A DNA stretch of 64,000 nt, from positions 62,001 to 126,000 of the forward strand of contig NZ_JAJLLW010000006.1 in the NCBI RefSeq assembly GCF_020991005.1, read 5' to 3'. Shown in pieces: positions 50,333 through 61,068 of the stretch (the stretch's first letter is position 1; the number at the start of each line of letters is the position of its first letter). Source of the stretch: Halomonas sp. CUBES01 (GTDB lineage: Bacteria > Pseudomonadota > Gammaproteobacteria > Pseudomonadales > Halomonadaceae). The notes below the pieces were generated by a model that was given only the letters and a program-made list of their open reading frames with translations, was not told the origin of the DNA and made no database searches. The translations under genes were made by a program, and so were the position numbers.

Positions 50333-50350
50333 GCCAAAGAGGATTGAGAG

Positions 50351-50683
50351 ATGGAAGTCACAGCTAAGCTGCGTGGCGCCGGATTATCCGCCCAGAAGGC
50401 CCGTTTGGTGGCTGACCAGGTGCGCGGTAAACCGGTCGCCGAGGCACTCGACCTGCTGACCTTCTCACCGAAGAAGGCTGCCCAATTGGTCAAGAAAGTG
50501 CTTCAGTCCGCCATTGCAAACGCGGAAGAAAATAACGGCATGGATATTGACGAGCTGCGTGTCTCGACCATCTGCGTCGATGAGGGCATGACGCTCAAGC
50601 GTATCAAGCCGCGTGCCAAGGGGCGTGCGGATCGTATCTTGAAGCGCACCTGCCACATCACCGTCAAGGTAGCCGAGAAGTAG
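50351..50683 (+). CDS. rplV: 50S ribosomal protein L22
   Basis: L22 lines the exit tunnel with L4. [19 protein letters not shown] and the beta-hairpin [20 protein letters not shown] are conserved, with no insertion or deletion of the kind linked to macrolide resistance. It has 110 residues as in E. coli. Confidence 0.98.
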   Translation: MEVTAKLRGAGLSAQKARLVADQVRGKPVAEALDLLTFSPKKAAQLVKKVLQSAIANAEENNGMDIDELRVSTICVDEGMTLKRIKPRAKGRADRILKRTCHITVKVAEK

Positions 50684-50693
50684 GAGTCGACCG

Positions 50694-51398
50694 ATGGGTC
50701 AGAAAGTCAATCCAACAGGCATTCGACTGGGCATCGTTAAAGACCATGCTTCTGTCTGGTATGCCGAGCGCGGCGCCTATGCCGATAAGCTCAATAACGA
50801 TCTCGAAGTGCGTAGCTTCCTGGAAGAGCGTCTTAAAAACGCCTCCGTTAGCCGTATTCACATCGAGCGTCCGGCGAACAACGCTCGCATCACCATTCAC
50901 ACGGCCCGTCCGGGCATCGTGATTGGTAAGAAAGGTGAAGATGTCGACCGTCTGCGTCGCGATCTTACCGAGATGATGGGTGTTCCCGTTCATGTGAACA
51001 TCGAAGAAGTTCGCAAGCCGGAGCTGGACGCCAAGCTCGTCGCTGCCAACGTAGCGGGTCAGCTTGAGCGTCGCGTGATGTTCCGTCGCGCCATGAAGCG
51101 TGCGGTACAGAACGCAATGCGTCTTGGCGCTGGCGGCATCAAGATTCAGCTGTCAGGTCGTCTGGGTGGTGCTGAAATCGCACGTACCGAATGGTACCGC
51201 GAAGGTCGCGTTCCGCTGCACACGTTGCGTGCGGACATCGACTACGCCACTTACGAAGCTCACACCACCTACGGCGTTATCGGCGTCAAAGTGTGGATCT
51301 TCAAGGGTGAAATCCTCGGCGGTATCGAGGAAGTACGTGCCAAGGCCAAGCAACAACAGCCTTCCGGCAACGCGCCCAAGAAGAAAGGTTCCAGGTAA
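50694..51398 (+). CDS. rpsC: 30S ribosomal protein S3
   Basis: S3 lines the mRNA entry tunnel and has helicase activity with S4. The KH domain loop [13 protein letters not shown] and the C-terminal [20 protein letters not shown] are conserved. It has 234 residues (E. coli 233), ending in a basic tail. Confidence 0.98.
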   Translation: MGQKVNPTGIRLGIVKDHASVWYAERGAYADKLNNDLEVRSFLEERLKNASVSRIHIERPANNARITIHTARPGIVIGKKGEDVDRLRRDLTEMMGVPVHVNIEEVRKPELDAKLVAANVAGQLERRVMFRRAMKRAVQNAMRLGAGGIKIQLSGRLGGAEIARTEWYREGRVPLHTLRADIDYATYEAHTTYGVIGVKVWIFKGEILGGIEEVRAKAKQQQPSGNAPKKKGSR

Positions 51399-51413
51399 GG
51401 GGAGAGCGAGTCG

Positions 51414-51827
51414 ATGTTACAGCCCAAGCGTATGAAATTCCGCAAGATGCAGAAAGGCCGCAACCGTGGCCTGGCGCATCGCGGAAGCAAGATCAGCTTC
51501 GGGGAGTACGGCCTGAAAGCTACCGGTCGCGGCCGCATTACCGCGCGCCAGATCGAAGCCGGCCGTCGTGCGATCACACGTCACGTCAAGCGTGGCGGTA
51601 AAATCTGGATCCGCGTCTTCCCTGACAAGCCGATCTCTAAAAAGCCGCTCGAAGTTCGTATGGGTAAAGGTAAAGGCTCCGTCGAGTACTGGGTAGCCCA
51701 GATCCAGCCGGGTCGGGTTCTGTACGAGATCGAGGGTGTGTCTGAAGAGCTTGCACGCGAAGCGTTTGAGCTTGCCGCACAGAAAATGCCCATATCCACC
51801 ACCTTTGCGAAACGGACGGTGATGTGA
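51414..51827 (+). CDS. rplP: 50S ribosomal protein L16
   Basis: L16 helps position A-site tRNA near the peptidyl transferase centre. [20 protein letters not shown] and the [20 protein letters not shown], then [11 protein letters not shown] block are conserved. The arginine hydroxylated by YcfD in E. coli lies in the latter region. It has 137 residues. Its stop shares one base with the rpmC start (TGATG). Confidence 0.98.
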   Translation: MLQPKRMKFRKMQKGRNRGLAHRGSKISFGEYGLKATGRGRITARQIEAGRRAITRHVKRGGKIWIRVFPDKPISKKPLEVRMGKGKGSVEYWVAQIQPGRVLYEIEGVSEELAREAFELAAQKMPISTTFAKRTVM

Positions 51828-52018
51828 TGAAAGCCCAGGAAATTCGTGAAAAGTCCGCAGGAGAGCTCCATGAGCAGCTCCTCGAGCTACTCCGCGAGCA
51901 GTTCAACCTGCGCATGCAGAAGGCCACTGGCCAACTGAGCCAGACTCATCTGCTCAAGCAGGTCCGTCGGGATATTGCCCGTGTGAAGACTGTGCTCAAC
52001 GAGAAGGCAGGTGATTGA
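51827..52018 (+). CDS. rpmC: 50S ribosomal protein L29
   Basis: L29 is a two-helix protein at the tunnel exit. [20 protein letters not shown] and [16 protein letters not shown] are nearly the E. coli sequence. I chose ATG 51827, giving 63 residues as in E. coli; a GTG one codon earlier is possible. Confidence 0.97.
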   Translation: MKAQEIREKSAGELHEQLLELLREQFNLRMQKATGQLSQTHLLKQVRRDIARVKTVLNEKAGD

Positions 52019-52019
52019 G

Positions 52020-52280
52020 ATGGCCGAAGAGAAAAAAGCACGTACGCTCACCGGCAAGGTGGTGAGCGACAAGATGGAAAAATCCATCGTCGTTATGATC
52101 GAGCGTCGTGAGCGTCACCCGATCTACGGAAAATACGTTAAGCGCTCCACCAAGCTGCACGCCCATGATGAGGCGAACCAGGCTAAGGCAGGCGATACGG
52201 TTTCCATTCAGGAGTGCCGTCCGCTTTCCAAAAAGAAGGCCTGGACGCTGGTCGAGGTGGTCGAGCAGGCCAAGGGTTAA
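52020..52280 (+). CDS. rpsQ: 30S ribosomal protein S17
   Basis: S17 is an OB-fold assembly protein of the 30S body. [20 protein letters not shown] and [20 protein letters not shown] are conserved. I chose ATG 52020, one base after the rpmC stop (86 residues). It ends the S10 operon genes; rplN follows after 50 bases. Confidence 0.97.
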   Translation: MAEEKKARTLTGKVVSDKMEKSIVVMIERRERHPIYGKYVKRSTKLHAHDEANQAKAGDTVSIQECRPLSKKKAWTLVEVVEQAKG

Positions 52281-52330
52281 TTCATGTGCCTGTTTAACCA
52301 GTGCAGTCAGATTAGGTTTGGAGAAAACCG

Positions 52331-52702
52331 ATGATTCAGACTCAGACAATGCTGGATGTCGCCGACAACAGCGGAGCGCGCCGGGTGCAGTGCATCAAGG
52401 TGCTGGGCGGTTCACATCGCCGTTACGCTCGTATTGGTGACATCATCAAAGTAACGGTGAAAGAAGCCATTCCGCGTGGCAAGGTCAAAAAGGGCCAGGT
52501 CATGAAAGCGGTAGTGGTTCGGACCCGTAGTGGCGTCCGTCGTAACGACGGTTCGCTGATCCGTTTCGATGGAAATGCGGCGGTTTTGTTGAATAACACC
52601 AACGAACAGCCAGTCGGTACTCGTATTTTCGGGCCGGTCACTCGTGAACTTCGTAATGAGAAGTTCATGAAGATCATTTCCTTAGCGCCTGAAGTGCTGT
52701 AA
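52331..52702 (+). CDS. rplN: 50S ribosomal protein L14
   Basis: L14 forms an intersubunit bridge and binds the silencing factor Rsf[29 protein letters not shown] and [20 protein letters not shown] are conserved. It has 123 residues as in E. coli and opens the spc group. I see no strong promoter in the 50-base gap before it. Confidence 0.98.
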   Translation: MIQTQTMLDVADNSGARRVQCIKVLGGSHRRYARIGDIIKVTVKEAIPRGKVKKGQVMKAVVVRTRSGVRRNDGSLIRFDGNAAVLLNNTNEQPVGTRIFGPVTRELRNEKFMKIISLAPEVL

Positions 52703-52716
52703 GGAGCGAGGCGGAT

Positions 52717-53031
52717 ATGCAAAAAATCAAACGTGACGATGAAGTCATCGTCATCGCCGGAAAGGATAAGGGCAAGCGTGGCACCGTGAAGCGGGTATTA
52801 GAAAACCGCTTTCTGGTGTCCGGTGTGAACATGATCAAGCGTCACACCAAGCCAAATCCCATGGCGGGAAATCAGGGCGGTATCGTCGAGCGTGAGGCTC
52901 CGATTCACGCGTCCAACGTAGCCATCTTCAATTCGGAGACCGGTAAGGCGGATCGCGTCGGCTTCCAAGTGAAGGAAGACGGTACCAAGGTACGTATCTA
53001 CAAGTCGACGCAGACGCAGATCGACGCCTAA
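52717..53031 (+). CDS. rplX: 50S ribosomal protein L24
   Basis: L24 is an early assembly protein near the tunnel exit. The KOW motif [20 protein letters not shown] and [11 protein letters not shown] are conserved. It has 104 residues. The spacer to rplE is 18 bases; in E. coli the S8 repressor site lies here and extends into rplE. Confidence 0.98.
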   Translation: MQKIKRDDEVIVIAGKDKGKRGTVKRVLENRFLVSGVNMIKRHTKPNPMAGNQGGIVEREAPIHASNVAIFNSETGKADRVGFQVKEDGTKVRIYKSTQTQIDA

Positions 53032-53049
53032 CGCGAGTCGGGTAGCAAA

Positions 53050-53589
53050 ATGGCGAACTTGAAAGAACGTTATCAAAACGAGGTCGTAGCACAGCTCACC
53101 GAGCAGTTCAGCTACGCCAACGTAATGCAGGTGCCGCGCATCACGAAAGTGACGCTCAACATGGGCATCGGCGACGCGGTCAGCGATAAAAAGCTGATCG
53201 ACAATGCCATCGGCGACCTGGAGATGCTGTCCGGTCAAAAGCCGTTGGTGACCAAGGCACGCAAGTCCATCGCGGGCTTCAAGGTGCGTGAAGGTTGGCC
53301 GATCGGCATCAAGGTGACCCTGCGCGCCGAGCGCATGTGGGACTTCTTGGACCGTCTGGTCAACATCGCGATTCCCCGCGTGCGTGACTTCCGTGGTCTC
53401 AACCCGAAGTCCTTCGACGGTCGCGGCAACTACTCCATGGGTGTGCGTGAGCAGATCATCTTCCCGGAGATCGAGTATGATAAGATCGATCGTATCCGGG
53501 GGTTGGACGTCACCATCACCACTACCGCCAACACCGACGAGGAAGGTCGCGCGCTCTTATCTGCGCTGCACTTCCCGTTCAAGAAATAA
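53050..53589 (+). CDS. rplE: 50S ribosomal protein L5
   Basis: L5 binds 5S rRNA in the central protuberance and contacts S13. [40 protein letters not shown] and [19 protein letters not shown] are conserved. It has 179 residues as in E. coli. Confidence 0.98.
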   Translation: MANLKERYQNEVVAQLTEQFSYANVMQVPRITKVTLNMGIGDAVSDKKLIDNAIGDLEMLSGQKPLVTKARKSIAGFKVREGWPIGIKVTLRAERMWDFLDRLVNIAIPRVRDFRGLNPKSFDGRGNYSMGVREQIIFPEIEYDKIDRIRGLDVTITTTANTDEEGRALLSALHFPFKK

Positions 53590-53599
53590 GGGTTGGATC

Positions 53600-53905
53600 A
53601 TGGCAAAGAAAAGCATGGTAGAGCGTGAGCTCAAGCGCACCAAACTGGTCGAGAAGTACGCGGCCAAACGCGCTGAGCTCAAGGCAATCATTGTGGATGT
53701 GAACGCTTCTGAGGAAGATCGCTTCGAGGCGACGCTGAAGCTGCAGCAACTGCCGCGCGACTCGAGCCCGGTACGCCAGCGTAACCGCTGCCGTATCACC
53801 GGCCGTCCGCACGGTTTTTACAACAAGTTCGGCCTCGGCCGTAACAAGCTGCGTGAAGCCGCCATGCGTGGCGACGTCCCTGGTCTGAAGAAGTCCAGCT
53901 GGTAA
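53600..53905 (+). CDS. rpsN: 30S ribosomal protein S14, zinc-independent form
   Basis: S14 binds 16S rRNA in the 30S head. [20 protein letters not shown] and [20 protein letters not shown] are conserved. The 101-residue length and the lack of a CxxC pair place it in the long, zinc-free group. I chose ATG 53600; a longer frame starts inside rplE and is rejected. Confidence 0.97.
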   Translation: MAKKSMVERELKRTKLVEKYAAKRAELKAIIVDVNASEEDRFEATLKLQQLPRDSSPVRQRNRCRITGRPHGFYNKFGLGRNKLREAAMRGDVPGLKKSSW

Positions 53906-53937
53906 CGCCACGTAGAATCATCAGGAGCGCACATTAA

Positions 53938-54330
53938 ATGAGCATGCAAGACACTCTGGCGGATATGTTTACCCGTATCCGCAATGCGCAGATGGCCACC
54001 AAGGAGACGGTCACCATGCCGTCCTCCAAATTGAAAGTGGAAGTGGCCCGCGTGCTGAAAGAAGAGGGCTACATCGCCGATTTCACGGTGGCTGAAAGCA
54101 CCAAGCCCGAATTAACCGTGACTCTCAAGTATTTTGAGGGCAAGCCGGTTATCGACCATATCCAGCGGGTTTCCAAGCCGTCTCTGCGCCGCTACATGGG
54201 CAAGGACAACCTGCCTAAGGTCGCCGATGGCATGGGTATCGCAATCGTCACGACCTCGAACGGGGTTATGACCGATCGCGCCGCTCGCCAGGCGGGTGTT
54301 GGTGGCGAAGTCATCTGCACCGTATTCTAG
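53938..54330 (+). CDS. rpsH: 30S ribosomal protein S8
   Basis: S8 organises the 16S central domain and in E. coli represses the spc operon. [20 protein letters not shown] and the [20 protein letters not shown] end are conserved. It has 130 residues as in E. coli. Confidence 0.98.
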   Translation: MSMQDTLADMFTRIRNAQMATKETVTMPSSKLKVEVARVLKEEGYIADFTVAESTKPELTVTLKYFEGKPVIDHIQRVSKPSLRRYMGKDNLPKVADGMGIAIVTTSNGVMTDRAARQAGVGGEVICTVF

Positions 54331-54339
54331 GAGGCTGGA

Positions 54340-54870
54340 ATGTCCCGCATAGCGAAATATCCGGTTAAAGTGCCTGCCGGCGTCGAAATCACCATCGATG
54401 CCGACCAGCTGACCGCCAAGGGCGGCCAGGGCACGCTGTCAATGACCATTCACCACCATGTGGTAGTGGCTCAAGAAGATGGCCAGCTGACCTTCGCCCC
54501 GAGTGAATCTGCCAAGAGCTGGGCAATGGCCGGTACCACCCGCGCCTTGGTTCAGAACCTGGTGACGGGCGTATCCGAGGGTTTCACAAAAACTCTCGAA
54601 ATTGTTGGCGTCGGTTATCGTGCCCAAGCAAAGGGCCAGACGCTCAATCTTTCACTGGGCTTCTCGCACCCGGTCGACTACGAACTGCCTGAAGGTGTCT
54701 CAGCGGAAACGCCGAAGAACACCGTGATCGTGCTGAAAAGCGCGGACAAGCAGCAGCTCGGTCAGTGCGCTGCGGAAATCCGCGCCTTCCGTCCCCCCGA
54801 GCCGTATAAAGGCAAGGGTGTCCGGTACGCCGACGAGCAGGTGCGTCGCAAAGAAGCCAAGAAGAAGTAA
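54340..54870 (+). CDS. rplF: 50S ribosomal protein L6
   Basis: L6 lies near the sarcin-ricin loop. [19 protein letters not shown] and the end [20 protein letters not shown], then KEAKKK are conserved. It has 176 residues (E. coli 177). Confidence 0.98.
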   Translation: MSRIAKYPVKVPAGVEITIDADQLTAKGGQGTLSMTIHHHVVVAQEDGQLTFAPSESAKSWAMAGTTRALVQNLVTGVSEGFTKTLEIVGVGYRAQAKGQTLNLSLGFSHPVDYELPEGVSAETPKNTVIVLKSADKQQLGQCAAEIRAFRPPEPYKGKGVRYADEQVRRKEAKKK

Positions 54871-54879
54871 GGCAGGGTT

Positions 54880-55230
54880 ATGAACGCGAAGAAAGAATCT
54901 CGTCTCCGTCGTGCCCGCCGCGCTCGCGCCAAGATCCGCGAGCTGGGCGTGTATCGCCTGTGCGTCAACCGTACCCCGCGTCACATCTATGCGCAGATTA
55001 TCTCGCCGGATGGTGGCAAAGTGTTGGCCAGCGCATCTACGCTGGACAAGGCACTGCGCGAGGGTGCGACCGGCAACTCAGAAGCCGCTACCAAAGTGGG
55101 CGAACTGATTGCCGAACGCGCTAAAGAAGCAGGCATCACCCAGGTGGCCTTCGACCGTGCTGGCTTTAAGTATCACGGTCGCGTCAAGGCTCTGGCCGAC
55201 GCCGCGCGTGAAGGCGGCCTGGAATTCTAA
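54880..55230 (+). CDS. rplR: 50S ribosomal protein L18
   Basis: L18 brings 5S rRNA into the central protuberance with L5. [40 protein letters not shown] and [20 protein letters not shown] are conserved. It has 116 residues (E. coli 117). Confidence 0.98.
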   Translation: MNAKKESRLRRARRARAKIRELGVYRLCVNRTPRHIYAQIISPDGGKVLASASTLDKALREGATGNSEAATKVGELIAERAKEAGITQVAFDRAGFKYHGRVKALADAAREGGLEF

Positions 55231-55242
55231 AGGGTTTTTACG

Positions 55243-55743
55243 ATGGCGAAGAACGAACAGCAAAGCGGTGATCTGCAGGAAAAGCTCGTGCAGGTCAACC
55301 GCGTCGCCAAGGTGGTCAAAGGTGGTCGTATTTTCGGCTTCACCGCACTGACCGTCGTTGGTGATGGTAAAGGTCGTGTCGGTTTTGGTCGTGGTAAGGC
55401 GCGTGAAGTGCCGATCGCGATTCAAAAGGCGATGGACCAAGCTCGTCGCAACATGGTCAAGGTCAACCTGTCAGGCCACACGCTGCAATACCCGGTTAAA
55501 GCCCGTCACGGTGCTTCCAAGGTATACATGCAGCCGGCCTCTGAAGGTACCGGCATCATCGCCGGCGGCGCTATGCGCTCGGTACTCGAGCTCGCTGGCG
55601 TCCATGACGTACTGGCCAAGTGTTACGGTTCCACCAACCCGGTTAACGTGGTACGAGCGACTGTCAAAGGTCTCTCTTCCATGCAGGCACCGGAAGACGT
55701 GGCCGCCAAGCGCGGTCTGTCTGTCGAAGCGATCACGGGGTAA
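55243..55743 (+). CDS. rpsE: 30S ribosomal protein S5
   Basis: S5 sits near the mRNA channel and affects decoding fidelity. [40 protein letters not shown] and [20 protein letters not shown] are conserved. It has 166 residues (E. coli 167). The loop linked to spectinomycin resistance looks wild type. Confidence 0.98.
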   Translation: MAKNEQQSGDLQEKLVQVNRVAKVVKGGRIFGFTALTVVGDGKGRVGFGRGKAREVPIAIQKAMDQARRNMVKVNLSGHTLQYPVKARHGASKVYMQPASEGTGIIAGGAMRSVLELAGVHDVLAKCYGSTNPVNVVRATVKGLSSMQAPEDVAAKRGLSVEAITG

Positions 55744-55749
55744 AACACC

Positions 55750-55932
55750 ATGGCAGCAACGATCAAGGTTACCCAGATCCGCAGCACCATCGGCGTTCAG
55801 CCCCGGCACAAGGCCACGATGAGTGGTCTGGGTCTGCGTCGCATCGGTCATTCGGTTGAGCTGGAAGACACCCCTGCCGTACGCGGCATGATCCACAAGG
55901 TAAACTACCTTGTGCGCGTTGAGGGAGAGTAA
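55750..55932 (+). CDS. rpmD: 50S ribosomal protein L30
   Basis: L30 is a small protein near the central protuberance. [20 protein letters not shown] and [20 protein letters not shown] are conserved. It has 60 residues, matching E. coli (59), and lies three bases before rplO. Confidence 0.97.
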   Translation: MAATIKVTQIRSTIGVQPRHKATMSGLGLRRIGHSVELEDTPAVRGMIHKVNYLVRVEGE

Positions 55933-55935
55933 TCC

Positions 55936-56370
55936 ATGAAACTCAATACCCTGAGCCCGGCAGCGGGCTCCAAACACGCTGAAAAGCGCGTTGGTCGTGG
56001 TATCGGTTCCGGTCTGGGCAAGACCGGCGGCCGTGGCCACAAAGGCCAGAAGGCACGCAGCGGCGGCAATGTGAAGCCTGGTTTCGAAGGCGGTCAGATG
56101 CCGTTGCAGCGTCGTCTGCCGAAGTTCGGTTTCACGTCTGCCAAGTCGATGGTGTCAGAAGAAGTACGCCTGGCTGAGCTGGCCCAAGTGGCCGGTGACG
56201 AGGTTACCCTCGACACGCTGAAGCAGGCCAACGTGCTGAAGGATGCGACGCTGCATGCGAAGATCATCCTTTCTGGCGATCTGAAAAAAGCGGTTACCGT
56301 TCGCGGCATCAAGGTCACCAAGGGTGCCCGTGAAGCGATCGAAGCCGCTGGCGGCAAGGTAGAGGACTAA
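55936..56370 (+). CDS. rplO: 50S ribosomal protein L15
   Basis: L15 is a late assembly protein that organises 23S r[23 protein letters not shown], the glycine-rich [20 protein letters not shown] and [17 protein letters not shown] are conserved. It has 144 residues as in E. coli. Its stop directly abuts the secY start. Confidence 0.98.
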   Translation: MKLNTLSPAAGSKHAEKRVGRGIGSGLGKTGGRGHKGQKARSGGNVKPGFEGGQMPLQRRLPKFGFTSAKSMVSEEVRLAELAQVAGDEVTLDTLKQANVLKDATLHAKIILSGDLKKAVTVRGIKVTKGAREAIEAAGGKVED

Positions 56371-57702
56371 ATGGCCAAGTCAGGAAACATGCCGGCGACG
56401 GGCAGCGGTCTGAGTGAACTGTGGGCGCGTCTGCGCTTCGTGCTCCTCGCCATCGTGGTGTACCGTATTGGTGCCCACATTCCCGTTCCCGGTATCAATC
56501 CTGACCAGCTTGCTGCCTTGTTCAGGGAGCAACAGGGCACCATCCTGGGCATGTTCAACATGTTCTCGGGTGGCGCTCTGGAGCGCATGAGCGTCCTCGC
56601 CCTGGGTATCATGCCCTACATATCGGCGTCGATTATCATGCAGCTGATGACCGCGGTCTCCCCGCATCTTGAACAGCTCAAGAAAGAGGGCGAGGCCGGC
56701 CGCCGCAAGATTAGTCAGTACACCCGCTACGGCACGGTGTTGCTGGCGTTCGTTCAGGCTGTCGGTATGTCCGTCGGCCTGGCGAGCCAAGGTATTGCCT
56801 ATACCGCCGACTTCAGCTTCTATTTTACCGCCGTGATTACCTTTGTATCAGGCGCGGTATTCATGATGTGGCTGGGTGAGCAAATTACCGAAAAAGGCAT
56901 CGGCAACGGTATTTCGTTGCTGATCTTTGCCGGTATCGTGGCTGGGCTACCCAGTGCGGTAGGCCAAGCGTTTGAACTGGCTCGTAACGAAGGAGCCTGG
57001 AACGTATTGCCGCTGTTGGCGTTATCGGCACTGGGTGTTGCCACCGTGGCCTTCGTGGTGTTCATCGAGCGCGGCCAACGTCGTCTCAAGGTGAACTATC
57101 CACGCCGTCAGGTCGGCAACAAGATGTATGCAGGGCAAAGTAGCTACCTGCCGCTGAAAGTGAACATGGCGGGCGTTATTCCGGCCATCTTCGCCTCCAG
57201 TATTCTGCTCTTCCCGGCCTCGATCGGTCAGTGGGTGGGAGCAGGCGAAGGCATGGAGTGGCTACAGCGCGCCTCGCAGGCATTAGGCCCCGGCCAACCG
57301 CTTTACATCTTGCTTTTTGGTGCGGCAGTGGTATTCTTCTGCTTCTTTTACACAGCGCTGGTCTTCAACCCCAAGGATGTGGCTGACAATTTGAAAAAGT
57401 CAGGTGCTTTCCTGCCGGGTATTCGTCCTGGCGAGCAGACGGCTCGCTACATTGACAAGGTCATGACGCGTTTAACGTTGTTTGGTGCCTTGTACATCAC
57501 TGCGGTTTCCCTGATGCCCCAGTTCCTGATCGTTGCGTGGAACGTGCCGTTCTTCTTTGGCGGTACCTCGCTTCTGATCGTGGTAGTGGTCATCATGGAC
57601 TTCATGGCCCAGGTGCAGTCGCATCTCATGTCGCATCAATATGACTCAGTGATGAAGAAGTCCAACCTGAAAGGCTACGGTAGTGGCGGCATCATGCGCT
57701 AA
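56371..57702 (+). CDS. secY: Preprotein translocase subunit SecY
   Basis: SecY forms the protein-conducting channel of the inner membrane with SecE and SecG. Ten membrane segments are visible. [17 protein letters not shown], the plug region [26 protein letters not shown] and the cytoplasmic loops [20 protein letters not shown] and [13 protein letters not shown], which bind SecA and ribosomes, are conserved. It has 443 residues as in E. coli. The ATG follows the rplO stop with no spacer. Confidence 0.98.
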   Translation: MAKSGNMPATGSGLSELWARLRFVLLAIVVYRIGAHIPVPGINPDQLAALFREQQGTILGMFNMFSGGALERMSVLALGIMPYISASIIMQLMTAVSPHLEQLKKEGEAGRRKISQYTRYGTVLLAFVQAVGMSVGLASQGIAYTADFSFYFTAVITFVSGAVFMMWLGEQITEKGIGNGISLLIFAGIVAGLPSAVGQAFELARNEGAWNVLPLLALSALGVATVAFVVFIERGQRRLKVNYPRRQVGNKMYAGQSSYLPLKVNMAGVIPAIFASSILLFPASIGQWVGAGEGMEWLQRASQALGPGQPLYILLFGAAVVFFCFFYTALVFNPKDVADNLKKSGAFLPGIRPGEQTARYIDKVMTRLTLFGALYITAVSLMPQFLIVAWNVPFFFGGTSLLIVVVVIMDFMAQVQSHLMSHQYDSVMKKSNLKGYGSGGIMR

Positions 57703-57731
57703 GGCGTGTGCCGTCCGTATTGGAGAGAACG

Positions 57732-57845
57732 ATGAAAGTTCGAGCTTCCGTAAAGAAAATGTGCCGTAACTGCAAGATCATTCGTCGCAATGGCGCTGTA
57801 CGCGTCATCTGCATCGAACCTCGGCACAAGCAGCGCCAGGGTTAA
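57732..57845 (+). CDS. rpmJ: 50S ribosomal protein L36, zinc-binding form
   Basis: The translation is a 37-residue protein beginning [19 protein letters not shown] and ending RHKQRQG. C11, C14, C27 and H32 form the zinc site, so this is the zinc-dependent type. A GGAGAG site lies about five bases before the ATG. It sits between secY and rpsM as in E. coli. Confidence 0.97.
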   Translation: MKVRASVKKMCRNCKIIRRNGAVRVICIEPRHKQRQG

Positions 57846-57873
57846 TTCCCCGGGCTGCATTAAGCGGGTGCCG

Positions 57874-57910
57874 GCATACCCCTTGCCTTCGGGCTGCTAA
57901 AGGGGTATGC
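57874..57910 (+). promoter_or_regulatory. Hairpin with UUCG cap and overlapping promoter before rpsM
   Basis: GCATACCCCTT (57874-57884) pairs perfectly with AAGGGGTATGC (57900-57910). Inside the loop GCC-TTCG-GGC forms a second hairpin with a stable UUCG loop. There is no T run directly after. The same DNA reads TTGCCT (57883-57888), 17 bases, TATGCT (57906-57911), a possible promoter. It may be a terminator, the alpha promoter, or part of the S4 control leader. Confidence 0.5.
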
Positions 57911-57967
57911 TGTTGCGCCTTTTAAAGATGATTAACGAGCAAGCCGCTCAAATTTCGGAGTAAGCTG

Positions 57968-58324
57968 ATGGCCCGTATTGCAGGCGTCAATATCCCGGAC
58001 AACAAGCATGCGGCGATCTCGCTGACCTATATCTTCGGGATTGGTCGTACCCGTGCTGAGCACATCTGTGTCGCAGCCGGTATTGCCATGAATGCCAAGA
58101 TCCAGGACCTGTCTGCTGAAGAAGTCGACACCCTGCGTTCTGAAGTTGGCAAGTACACCGTAGAAGGTGACCTTCGTCGTGATACGACGCTTAACATCAA
58201 GCGTCTTATGGACTTGGGTTGCTATCGTGGTCTGCGTCATCGTCGTAGTCTTCCGCTGCGTGGTCAGCGGACCAAGACTAACGCGCGTACCCGTAAGGGC
58301 CCGCGTAAGCCGATCCGCAAATAA
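57968..58324 (+). CDS. rpsM: 30S ribosomal protein S13
   Basis: S13 lies in the 30S head and touches the P-site tRNA and L5. [20 protein letters not shown] and the C-terminal [20 protein letters not shown], then [10 protein letters not shown] are conserved. It has 118 residues as in E. coli. It is the first gene of the alpha operon, which S4 represses in E. coli by binding the rpsM leader. Confidence 0.98.
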   Translation: MARIAGVNIPDNKHAAISLTYIFGIGRTRAEHICVAAGIAMNAKIQDLSAEEVDTLRSEVGKYTVEGDLRRDTTLNIKRLMDLGCYRGLRHRRSLPLRGQRTKTNARTRKGPRKPIRK

Positions 58325-58363
58325 CACGCACGTTCTGGCGTAAAGACAGGAATAGACATCAAC

Positions 58364-58750
58364 ATGGCTAACCCGCGTAGTAACCGTAAAAAGGTTAAAA
58401 AGCAGGTAGTGGATGCCGTAGCGCATATCCATGCCTCTTTTAACAACACGATCGTGACGATCACAGACCGCCAGGGCAACGCTCTGTCATGGGCGACTGC
58501 CGGTGGTTCGGGTTTTCGTGGTTCTCGCAAGAGCACCCCGTTCGCTGCTCAAGTGGCAAGTGAACGTGCAGCAACTGCTGCAGCCGAGTATGGTGTGAAA
58601 AACGTCGACGTGCTGGTCAAAGGCCCCGGTCCCGGTCGTGAATCCGCCGTGCGCGCACTGAATGCCGCCGGCTTCCGCGTGCAAAGCATTATCGACGCGA
58701 CGCCCATCCCCCATAATGGCTGCCGTCCGCCGAAGAAACGCCGCGTTTAA
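58364..58750 (+). CDS. rpsK: 30S ribosomal protein S11
   Basis: S11 lies on the 30S platform near the mRNA exit. [20 protein letters not shown] and the end [18 protein letters not shown] are conserved. It has 128 residues (E. coli 129). rpsD follows after 12 bases. Confidence 0.98.
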   Translation: MANPRSNRKKVKKQVVDAVAHIHASFNNTIVTITDRQGNALSWATAGGSGFRGSRKSTPFAAQVASERAATAAAEYGVKNVDVLVKGPGPGRESAVRALNAAGFRVQSIIDATPIPHNGCRPPKKRRV

Positions 58751-58762
58751 GGAGACAGATTC

Positions 58763-59383
58763 ATGGCCCGTTATATTGGACCGAAGTGCAAATTGTCTCG
58801 TCGCGAGGGCACCGATCTCTTTTTGAAGAGTGGCGTGACCCCCTTCGAGAAAAAGTGTAAATCCGAGCAGATTCCGGGTGTACACGGCCAGCGTCGTCAG
58901 CGTCTTTCCGACTACGGCTTGCAGCTTCGCGAGAAGCAGAAAGTACGCCGTATGTATGGCGTACTCGAAAAGCAGTTCCGCAACTACTACAAAGAAGCCG
59001 CTCGCCTGAAAGGCGCGACCGGTGAGGTATTGTTGCAGTTGCTCGAATCTCGACTGGATAATGTCGTCTACCGCATGGGCTTCGGCTCGACACGCTCTGA
59101 AGCGCGTCAGCTGGTCAGCCACAAGGCGATTGCCGTGAACGGTCGCACCGTCAACGTGGCTTCCTACCAAGTGAAGCCGGGTGACGTTGTCGCCATTCGC
59201 GAAAAGGCGAAGAACCAGGCTCGCATCCAGAACGCGTTGTCCATTGCGGCCAACCGTGGCGATGTGGCGTGGATCGAAACCGACGCCAAGAAGATGGAAG
59301 GCACTTTCAAGGCTCTGCCTGAACGCGGTGACCTGACTGCCGACATCAACGAAAACCTGATCGTCGAGCTGTACTCCAAGTAA
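58763..59383 (+). CDS. rpsD: 30S ribosomal protein S4
   Basis: S4 nucleates 30S assembly, affects fidelity and represses the alpha operon in E. coli. [20 protein letters not shown] and the S4 domain [20 protein letters not shown], then [10 protein letters not shown] are conserved. It has 206 residues as in E. coli. An uncommon N-terminal cysteine cluster is absent, as in E. coli. Confidence 0.98.
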   Translation: MARYIGPKCKLSRREGTDLFLKSGVTPFEKKCKSEQIPGVHGQRRQRLSDYGLQLREKQKVRRMYGVLEKQFRNYYKEAARLKGATGEVLLQLLESRLDNVVYRMGFGSTRSEARQLVSHKAIAVNGRTVNVASYQVKPGDVVAIREKAKNQARIQNALSIAANRGDVAWIETDAKKMEGTFKALPERGDLTADINENLIVELYSK

Positions 59384-59487
59384 GCAGTGTGAAGTAAACA
59401 GTCTCTGCTTCTTTGTAGCCCGGGCGGTTCTCCGCCCGGATGCTCCTGAGTACCAAGTATCCGTTTGGCAGCCTGAAAGGTGTTCAT

Positions 59488-60483
59488 ATGCAGCGTTCAG
59501 TGACAGAGTTTCTCCGTCCTCGTGACATAAAGGTCGAAGAAATCAGCGCACATCACGCCAAGATCGTGCTCGAGCCGTTCGAGCGTGGTTTTGGTCACAC
59601 CCTGGGGAATGCACTGCGCCGCATTCTGCTCTCGTCCATGCCCGGCTGTGCCGTGGTAGAAGCCGAGATTGCGGGTGTCGAGCACGAGTACAGTGCCCTC
59701 GAAGGGGTGCAGGAAGATGTCATTGAAATCCTCCTGAACTTGAAAGATGTTGCGATCAAGATGCACAGCCGCGATGAGGCGGTGCTCTCGCTGAACAAGC
59801 AGGGCCCAGCCGTCGTCACCGCTGGCGACATTGCGCTTGATCATAGCGTCGAAGTCGTCAACCCGGATCACGTCATTGCACACGTCAATGAAGGTGCCGA
59901 GCTGAAGATTCAGCTTAAGGTAGCGCTGGGTCGTGGTTACGAACCGGCTGACGCCCGTGGCTCTGATGAAGAGTCCCGTGCTATTGGCCGCCTGCAGCTG
60001 GATGCCACCTTCAGCCCTGTCCGCCGTGTTTCCTATGCGGTCGAAGCCGCTCGTGTCGAGCAGCGCACCGACCTCGATAAGCTGATTATCGATCTGGAAA
60101 CCGACGGTACCCTGGATCCGGAAGAGGCAATCCGCCGCAGTGCGACCATCCTGCAAGAGCAGCTGGCCGCCTTCGTCGACCTGGAAGCAGATAAAGAGCA
60201 GGAAGTCGAAGAGGAAGAGGATCAAGTCGATCCTATCCTGTTGCGCCCCGTAGACGATCTTGAGTTGACCGTTCGCAGCGCGAACTGCCTAAAAGCCGAG
60301 AATATCTACTACATCGGAGATCTGATTCAGCGCACTGAAGTTGAGTTGTTGAAGACCCCGAACCTCGGCAAGAAATCCTTGAATGAAATCAAGGATGTAT
60401 TGGCAGCGCGTGGCTTGTCCCTCGGCATGCGGTTGGAAAATTGGCCGCCGGCTAGCCTGAAGGACGACAAGGCCTCCGCGTGA
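59488..60483 (+). CDS. rpoA: RNA polymerase alpha subunit
   Basis: RpoA dimerises to start polymerase assembly, and its C-terminal domain binds UP elements and activators. [20 protein letters not shown] is the N-terminal core. [20 protein letters not shown] and [16 protein letters not shown] are the C-terminal domain with the DNA-binding residues. The linker is very acidic ([11 protein letters not shown]). I chose ATG 59488 (331 residues; E. coli 329) for the family N-terminus [12 protein letters not shown]; upstream codons are unlike the family. Confidence 0.98.
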   Translation: MQRSVTEFLRPRDIKVEEISAHHAKIVLEPFERGFGHTLGNALRRILLSSMPGCAVVEAEIAGVEHEYSALEGVQEDVIEILLNLKDVAIKMHSRDEAVLSLNKQGPAVVTAGDIALDHSVEVVNPDHVIAHVNEGAELKIQLKVALGRGYEPADARGSDEESRAIGRLQLDATFSPVRRVSYAVEAARVEQRTDLDKLIIDLETDGTLDPEEAIRRSATILQEQLAAFVDLEADKEQEVEEEEDQVDPILLRPVDDLELTVRSANCLKAENIYYIGDLIQRTEVELLKTPNLGKKSLNEIKDVLAARGLSLGMRLENWPPASLKDDKASA

Positions 60484-60522
60484 GTGTCGACTCGAGTCCC
60501 AGTTTGGTAAGGAATCACAACC

Positions 60523-60909
60523 ATGCGTCATCGTAAGAGTGGTCGTCATCTGAATCGTACCAGCTCGCATCGGCAGGCCATGTTCAAGAACATGTCTGTC
60601 TCGCTGGTCGAACATGAAGTCATCAAGACAACCCTGCCCAAGGCCAAGGAACTGCGTCGCGTCATCGAGCCGCTGATCACCTTGTCCAAGCAGGACAGCG
60701 TTGCCAACCGTCGTCTGGCTTTTTCCCGCACGCGCTCTAAAGAAGCCGTCGGTAAATTGTTCAACGAGTTGGGCCCGCGTTACGCCGAGCGTCCGGGCGG
60801 TTACGTCCGTATCCTCAAGTGCGGCTATCGCACCGGCGACAACGCACCCATGGCGTTCGTTGAGCTTGTCGACCGTCCCATCGTTGAAGAGGCAGCCGGC
60901 GAAGAGTAA
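60523..60909 (+). CDS. rplQ: 50S ribosomal protein L17
   Basis: L17 sits near the tunnel exit. [20 protein letters not shown] and [17 protein letters not shown] are conserved. It has 128 residues (E. coli 127) and ends the alpha operon before a strong terminator. Confidence 0.98.
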   Translation: MRHRKSGRHLNRTSSHRQAMFKNMSVSLVEHEVIKTTLPKAKELRRVIEPLITLSKQDSVANRRLAFSRTRSKEAVGKLFNELGPRYAERPGGYVRILKCGYRTGDNAPMAFVELVDRPIVEEAAGEE

Positions 60910-60939
60910 TTTTCCTTCGGCCTGCCGAGTCAACGTCAA

Positions 60940-60967
60940 AACCGACCCCTTGTGGGTCGGTTTTTTT
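60940..60967 (+). terminator. Alpha operon terminator
   Basis: AACCGACCC, the loop CTTGT and GGGTCGGTT are followed by a T run to 60967. The stem is perfect over nine pairs and lies 31 bases after rplQ. Confidence 0.95.
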
Positions 60968-61068
60968 ATATCGCCGCTTTGTGGCTTCAACGTATATACT
61001 CAAGGCGTTAACCTGTCATCCAGGCAAAATAAAATGGCGGTGTTGGAAGCTACTTTCAGGGGGCACGT

